Program-made: the position numbers and the translations under genes
Notes under the pieces: model-generated
Databases searched by the model: none
The model's input: only the letters and a program-made list of their open reading frames with translations
What the model was told of the DNA's origin: nothing
Shown: positions 22,276-26,940 of the stretch, in pieces
Position numbering within the stretch: the first letter of the stretch is position 1
Layout: every line of letters starts with the position of its first letter
Source: DATKYV01 sp035528275
Lineage (GTDB): Bacteria; Acidobacteriota; Terriglobia; UBA7540
NCBI GenBank assembly: GCA_035528275.1
Contig: DATKYV010000171.1
Coordinates: 1 to 26,940, forward strand
Reading direction: 5' to 3'
Length of the DNA: 26,940 nucleotides

Positions 22276-24222
22276 TCACGATGTGGTGGCTGGTCGGATG
22301 GATTTCAGCGCAGCAGGGTTTTCGACGGTCGAAAGGTCGCCGATTTCCTCGCCCAGGTAGGCGTCGCGGATGGCGCGGCGGACGATTTTCCCGCTCAGTG
22401 TTTTGGGCAATTCCTTGACCACGTGAATGGCGCGGGGGCGGAAGGCTGAGCCCAGGGACTTCGCGACCTGGCCCTTCAACTGTCCGGTCAGAGCGGACCC
22501 GGCTTCCGCGCCGGCTTTTAGAACCACAAACGCCACGATGCGCTCCCCGGTAAGCTCGTCGGGGACGCCCACGACCGCGGCTTCCGAAACGCTGGGGTGT
22601 TCGAGCAGCGCCTGTTCGACCTCCGCCGGGCCCACCTTGCGTCCCGCGACGTTAAAGGTCTCGTCGGCGCGGCCGTGCAAGTACCAGCAGCCGTCCTCAT
22701 CCACACTTGCCCAGTCGCCGTGGTACCAGACGCCCTTCCAGCGCGACCAGTAGGTCTCAATGTAGCGCTCGGAGGCGTTCCAGAGACCGCGGGTCATCGA
22801 AGGCGACGGCCGAGTGCAGACCAGATATCCTTTCTTTCCGCGCACCGGGTGTCCATCTTCATCGAAGACCTCCGTGGCCATCCCAGGCGCCGGGCCGCCC
22901 AGCGTGCAAGGCTTGAGCGGCTGAATGGGCAGCGGGAAGAGGAAGCAACCGATAATCTCCGTCCCGCCGGAGATGTTGATAATCGGACAGCGGCGCCCGC
23001 CGACCTTCTCAAAGAACCACATGTACGACGTCTCATCCCACGGTTCGCCGGTTGAGCCGAGCAGGCGCAGTGAGCTCAAATCGTGGCTCTTGACCAGATC
23101 CTGATTTCTCCCCATCAACAGGCGAATGGCGGTGGGAGAGATGCCGAGCGTCGTGATGCGGTGGCGGGCGATCATCTCCCACAGGCGGTCGGCTTTGGGG
23201 AAGTCAAAGGCGCCGTCATAGAGAAAGATGCGCCCGGCGAAATGGTGATTTCCCATGATGGTCCACGGTCCCATCATCCAGCCGACATCGGAGAGCCAGA
23301 AGAAGAGGTCGTCGGGCTGGCGATCGAACCCCAGGAATATTTCCTTCGCGGTTTGCACGAGCGCTCCGGCGTGGGAATGCACGGCGCCTTTGGGTTTGCC
23401 GGTGGTCCCCGAGGTGTAGAGGATGAGCGCCTTGTCTTCGGAGTCGAGGGGAAGGGAATCGAGCGAAGCGGGCTGGTCCTTGACCAAATCGTGCCACCAG
23501 ACGTCACGGTCGGAAACCCACGGGACGGCTTCGCCCTTGTACCGGTAGACGACGACCCTCTCGATGGACTCGACCTTGAGCACAGCCTGGTCGATTTTCT
23601 CTTTCAACGGAATCAGCTTGCCGCGCCGCTGGAGGAAGTCGGCGGTAAAGAGAACTCGCACCCCGGAGTCTTTCAAGCGGGTCGCAATGGCTTGGGGGCC
23701 GAATCCGGAAAAAATCGGGACCACGATCAGCCCCAGCTTGAAACACGCGTAAAGAATGGTGACCACTTCGGGCACCATCGGCATGGAGAGGGCAACGCGG
23801 TCGCCTTCCACCAGCCCGAGCCCTTTGAGAGCGTGGGCCAGGCGGCTCGCCTCGGCGTAGAGTTCCGCAAAAGTCAGGATTCGTTGCGCGCCGTCTTCGC
23901 CCTCCCACACGATGGCCGTGCGGGTGGCGGCGGAACCTCGCGCGTGCCGGTCGAGACAATTCCAGGCGATGTTGAGCTTTCCGCCCACAAACCACCGCGC
24001 CCACTCCGGGCCTTGCGAGGTGTCCAAAACCTTCTCGTAAGGCGCGTCCCAATCGACCTTGATTTCTTTGGCGAGCTCGCCCCAGAACTTCTCGGGATTC
24101 TCCCTCGAAAAGCGCAGGAACTCTTCGCGGTCCGTAAAGCCGAGCCGCTTCATGAACCTGTAGACGTTGGTCCTTTCGATGAAGTCGCGGGTTGGTTCCC
24201 AGATCCACTTGGGTCCGCTCAT
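22276..24222 (-). CDS. Acetyl-CoA synthetase-like AMP-forming acyl-CoA synthetase
   Basis: A 648-aa ANL enzyme with an Acs-type N-terminal extension (KFWGELAKEIKVDWDAPYEK, FVGGKLNIAWNCLDRHA). ATP motif ALILYTSGTTGKPKGAVHSH; later WLSDVGWMMGPW, NISGGTEIIGCF, VWYHGDWASVDEDGCWYLHG and RADETFNVAGRKVGPAEVEQ; C-terminal ELPKTLSGKIVRRAIRD, whose Lys in SGK is the catalytic one and is acetylated in regulated relatives. True Acs has a WQTETGG motif; here it is SGGTEIIG, so the substrate may be another short acid such as propionate or an acetoacetate-like acid. It is cytoplasmic. The ATG at 24222 is preferred over the GTG at 24234, as the closer start to the conserved region. A TAGAAT -10 lies just upstream. 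The 3' end converges with vapC, 9 bases apart. Confidence 0.9.
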   Translation of the reverse strand: MSGPKWIWEPTRDFIERTNVYRFMKRLGFTDREEFLRFSRENPEKFWGELAKEIKVDWDAPYEKVLDTSQGPEWARWFVGGKLNIAWNCLDRHARGSAATRTAIVWEGEDGAQRILTFAELYAEASRLAHALKGLGLVEGDRVALSMPMVPEVVTILYACFKLGLIVVPIFSGFGPQAIATRLKDSGVRVLFTADFLQRRGKLIPLKEKIDQAVLKVESIERVVVYRYKGEAVPWVSDRDVWWHDLVKDQPASLDSLPLDSEDKALILYTSGTTGKPKGAVHSHAGALVQTAKEIFLGFDRQPDDLFFWLSDVGWMMGPWTIMGNHHFAGRIFLYDGAFDFPKADRLWEMIARHRITTLGISPTAIRLLMGRNQDLVKSHDLSSLRLLGSTGEPWDETSYMWFFEKVGGRRCPIINISGGTEIIGCFLFPLPIQPLKPCTLGGPAPGMATEVFDEDGHPVRGKKGYLVCTRPSPSMTRGLWNASERYIETYWSRWKGVWYHGDWASVDEDGCWYLHGRADETFNVAGRKVGPAEVEQALLEHPSVSEAAVVGVPDELTGERIVAFVVLKAGAEAGSALTGQLKGQVAKSLGSAFRPRAIHVVKELPKTLSGKIVRRAIRDAYLGEEIGDLSTVENPAALKSIRPATTS

Positions 24223-24237
24223 AAGCCCTGACACACC

Positions 24238-24243
24238 ATTCTA
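24238..24243 (-). promoter_or_regulatory. -10 element (TAGAAT) for the acetyl-CoA synthetase-like gene
   Basis: On the minus strand GGCTAGAATGG lies 15 bases before the ATG at 24222. No -35 is recognised. The GCTAGAAT context repeats that of the CorC-like gene promoter. Confidence 0.4.
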
Positions 24244-24434
24244 GCCAAGGATGCCCGCAGTTTTCCTCTCTTTTCCGCTGGGGAACATGTGTTTGCAGAC
24301 GGATGTGGTCGTCGTTTCGAGAATCTCCGCGAGGAGAGCGGAAAAATTACGCGAATTGCCGACCGGCGCCTCAGGATCAGTGACAGACCGGTGTTGAGTT
24401 ACCGTTCAATCGCCGACCCTCCAGCCTGGCCGTT

Positions 24435-26810
24435 TCACCGGGCGGAGCGTGCCGCGAATTCGATTTCCCAGTTCACAACTTCCTGCTGGCCTTCGAAGCT
24501 GAGTTTCGTCGAATTCCCAGTCACTTCGTGGTGCGTCGGGACTTCGCGATTCTCCTTCGTCAAGGCTCGCACGCGGGAGACCGTAGCCCCCTCGGGAACA
24601 TGGACCCAAAGTGTGTAGTCCTCTCCCGGCACCGTTTGCGACGAACCGCCCAGGGTGTTTCGCGACGAATCCCACGTCAAATCCTGAATTGACAAAGCAC
24701 CGGTGATATGACGGGAAGTCCCGATCAGCTGGGGGTGATTCAACAAGGGATGGATCAGCAACACCCGTGTGTCATGCGGTTCGATCTGGACATCCATCTG
24801 ACCCTTGAAGACCCCGAGCGGCTTCTGGGCCCAGAAATCGAAAACGACGTAGGAAGAATCAGCGTCGAGTCCCAGTTTGCCGGCAAAGGAAAGCTTTCGA
24901 CTCGCCGTCTCGCTGCGCCAGTTGGTGAGCCCGACCACGTCGTAAACGCCCGACTTCGCGTTCACCTTGAGGTCCAGGATCTCCGGGTAGTTGTGGATGT
25001 AGTAGTCGGGCCGAACCTGCTTGAAGCGGTCCCATTGCATGTCCGTTCCGCGGCTGAAGAGGTCCACCGGAAGGATGGGCATGGTGGGCATCGTCATCTT
25101 CAGGAGGCGGACTCTTTCCTCCGGCAGCTCGGGGAGAACGCTGGCCAGAGGGTAGACCACACCCGTCAGGGCAACGTAGGTGACCAGAGTCCGGGCCTCG
25201 GGCATCGTGGTGCCGAAACCAACCATGGGGTCTTCACGCGTGCGGGCGGTCCGGACGAAGCTGGGATATCTTTTCCGGCTTGCTTCCTCCACGCTCATCG
25301 GCGGCTCCACATCGATTCCCTCTCCCGGCATCAGGTAGACGACCATGTGGTTCAAGAAAGCGTTGGCGTTGATAGAGCTGAAAAGCGCGTACATCCCCTG
25401 CCAACTGTTGTAGACGTCGTGCCCGTTGAAAAACGAGTTGAAATAGCCGTTGCCATTCAAGGGCGTGCCGGCCGGGCAGCCCTCGATGAAGGTTTTCGGC
25501 CCGACCGTCTCCCGGATCAGCTTTAGCCTGTTTCGATACGCGACGATGGGATCGACGGACTTGTCGTAGAGTTTGTCCCGGTCGACGCCCGGGGCGTATT
25601 TGGGGACGGCGTGCTCGCCGTCAAACTTGTAGTACTCGAAGCCCCAGTCGCGCAGAGTGGTGAACTCCTTTTTGAGGAATTCGAGCACCTGAGGATTCGT
25701 GGAATCGAGGGTTGGGGTGTTGTAATCGAGGATGATTTTTCCCTGCTTGTCGCGAAGATACCACTCGGGATGCTCCTCCACCGCCCCCGCATAGGCATTG
25801 GGGACGAGCCACAAGCCCGGCCGCAGGCCTTTGGATTTGATGTAGTTCGTCAGCCACTGCGGTCCGTGGGGAAATTTCGTTTGGTCCCAATTCTCGATCC
25901 AATAATGTTTCCCGTTCTCGCCCCGGTCGTATCCGTCGTCCAACTGGACATACTCGAAGCCGTAGGGCTTGAGGTTTTCCGCGAGCCAGTCCGTGTTGCG
26001 GACAATATCCTCCTCGCGGACGTTGCTGTAGTAGCTGGTCCAACTGCACCAGACGACGGGTGCCTTGCTGAAGTACGAATCGTCAAAGGGAATGTAGAAA
26101 GGAACGCCCAGACTCTTGGTGTAGTAGTCGGGAATAAGTCGCACCAGCGCATTTCCGGGCACAGGGATCGTGGCGTCGAGGAGGTCTGAGTTCTGAGGAT
26201 CGCGCTGCATAACCGCATGCTCCGGAAAGGTGATTGCCGTGTCGGTTTTGCGGTCGAAGAGACTGTGGAGATGCGAACCCGCCACCTGCCCCAAAGCAAA
26301 GTACATACATTCGGGATTTCGTCGGGGAAGGTAGGACTGGTTCCAGGTCTCGCTGCCGCCATAACTGTGGACCACTTCGTTGGTTCCCACCCAATCGACG
26401 GGAACTCCTTGAGGATCCAATACACGCGCCACGATGCGGTCCATCGTGGACGGCACTTTGGCGGTCAGCACCGCGTTCGTGGCGGTACTGGAAATCTTCA
26501 AGGCGTTTGGCATCACTTCGAAGGCCCAAGCGGTGGGAGGTTGACTCGTATGAATGGTCAGTTGATTCTCCCCCTGCTTCTCGGCAGACCAGCCCTTTAA
26601 CAAGCTCAAGCCATGCTCGCCGCGAAGATAGAGTTGGAGATCCTTCAATACAACTCCCAGCTTGTCATGAGATACGCTGAGGACACCCTGCTCGGTGTCA
26701 GCGACGACGGTCCAGGCATCACCGGCGACGGAAACTTGGTTCGGTGTTTCCGCCCAGGCTTTTGGAATAGCCAGGAAAACCAACATTAATGCGGAGATGA
26801 ATCTGGTCAT
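24435..26810 (-). CDS. Secreted GH36-like alpha-galactosidase family protein
   Basis: A 791-aa secreted glycoside hydrolase-like protein. A signal peptide (MTRFISALMLVFLAIPKAWA) is followed by a beta-rich N-terminal domain to about residue 260. The TIM barrel spans about 265-600, with APVVWCSWTSYYSNV, YGFEYVQLDDGYDRGENGKH, GLRPGLWLVPNAYAG and WGFEYYKFDGEHAVP. A C-terminal beta domain completes it. The Asp in YYKFDG corresponds to the nucleophile of the clan GH-D K-x-D motif, and the LDDGYD block is also typical. It probably releases terminal alpha-galactose or a related sugar outside the cytoplasm; linkage is not certain. GGGAGG lies a few bases before the ATG. It follows a gene of unknown nature that enters from the right edge. 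Confidence 0.85.
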   Translation of the reverse strand: MTRFISALMLVFLAIPKAWAETPNQVSVAGDAWTVVADTEQGVLSVSHDKLGVVLKDLQLYLRGEHGLSLLKGWSAEKQGENQLTIHTSQPPTAWAFEVMPNALKISSTATNAVLTAKVPSTMDRIVARVLDPQGVPVDWVGTNEVVHSYGGSETWNQSYLPRRNPECMYFALGQVAGSHLHSLFDRKTDTAITFPEHAVMQRDPQNSDLLDATIPVPGNALVRLIPDYYTKSLGVPFYIPFDDSYFSKAPVVWCSWTSYYSNVREEDIVRNTDWLAENLKPYGFEYVQLDDGYDRGENGKHYWIENWDQTKFPHGPQWLTNYIKSKGLRPGLWLVPNAYAGAVEEHPEWYLRDKQGKIILDYNTPTLDSTNPQVLEFLKKEFTTLRDWGFEYYKFDGEHAVPKYAPGVDRDKLYDKSVDPIVAYRNRLKLIRETVGPKTFIEGCPAGTPLNGNGYFNSFFNGHDVYNSWQGMYALFSSINANAFLNHMVVYLMPGEGIDVEPPMSVEEASRKRYPSFVRTARTREDPMVGFGTTMPEARTLVTYVALTGVVYPLASVLPELPEERVRLLKMTMPTMPILPVDLFSRGTDMQWDRFKQVRPDYYIHNYPEILDLKVNAKSGVYDVVGLTNWRSETASRKLSFAGKLGLDADSSYVVFDFWAQKPLGVFKGQMDVQIEPHDTRVLLIHPLLNHPQLIGTSRHITGALSIQDLTWDSSRNTLGGSSQTVPGEDYTLWVHVPEGATVSRVRALTKENREVPTHHEVTGNSTKLSFEGQQEVVNWEIEFAARSAR

Positions 26811-26866
26811 TTCTCCCTCCCTGTTCGGTTTCTTTCATGGGATTCTGCGTTTTTGTTCTCACCGTC

Positions 26867-26940
26867 TTACTGCTTGGGCGGCGCCTCTCTGGCGGTGGAG
26901 GACGGTTCATCCTTGCGGTCTTTTTCCGGCAGGACGTAGA
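26867..26940 (-). CDS. C-terminal end of an unidentified protein (partial)
   Basis: The last 74 bases read on the minus strand as YVLPEKDRKDEPSSTAREAP then PKQ and a TAA stop. The hydrophilic, Pro- and charge-rich tail looks like a normal protein end, and the gap of about 55 bases to the GH36-like gene would suit an operon. Nothing more can be said from so short a piece. Confidence 0.4.
   Translation of the reverse strand, partial: YVLPEKDRKDEPSSTAREAPPKQ

Noticed and set aside
24289..24618. Plus-strand open frame between the acetyl-CoA synthetase-like and GH36-like genes
   Set aside because: Its second half is antisense to the GH36-like gene, the product has no recognisable features, and no ribosome site precedes the start. 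The gap of about 190 bases holds no gene I can support.

Overview
This is a GC-rich bacterial chromosomal window with no rRNA, tRNA or CRISPR visible. The gene mix points to Acidobacteriota: a DUF1080 secreted protein, an FmdB-type zinc ribbon, a Tat-exported sugar-isomerase-like protein, an IS1380 element, PIN-domain modules and short AGTGAC-type intergenic repeats. That placement is an inference from gene content only; no marker gene is present.

Layout. 1-1457 (-) holds most of a molybdopterin oxidoreductase, which runs off the left edge. 1648-3003 (+) is a CorC/HlyC-type membrane protein. 3076-5507 (-) is a likely unit of aldo/keto reductase, small TPR protein and SAM hydrolase (DUF62). 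5659-7439 (-) pairs an NRAMP Mn/Fe transporter with a universal stress protein; a strong sigma70-like promoter with repeated GTTAAC sites lies upstream. About 7680-9347 is an IS1380-family element whose transposase is frameshifted. 9391-10830 (+) is a Tat-exported fucose/arabinose-isomerase-like protein, followed by low-complexity DNA and two fused gene remnants.

11236-17005 is a histidine-utilisation region on the minus strand: fused FtcD, HutI and HutU. HutH is not in the window. Two plus-strand inserts interrupt it: a two-gene PIN module (12916-13673) and a 54-aa zinc-ribbon gene (15060-15224). Together the three enzymes would take urocanate to glutamate and pass the formimino carbon to tetrahydrofolate.

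17409-26810 carries a small secreted protein, a long-chain acyl-CoA synthetase, a DUF1080 protein, ThiG with a structured attenuator-like leader, a canonical AbrB/PIN (VapBC) pair, an acetyl-CoA-synthetase-like enzyme and a secreted GH36-like alpha-galactosidase. The last 74 bases hold the C-terminal end of another minus-strand gene.

No wholly new system is evident. The items most worth checking are the PIN module with an unrecognised 112-aa partner, the oxidoreductase with an altered Fe-S motif, the thiG leader, the candidate operators at mntH and the aldo/keto reductase gene, and a recurring TGCTANNNT promoter element, which in one case would give a leaderless ftcD message.
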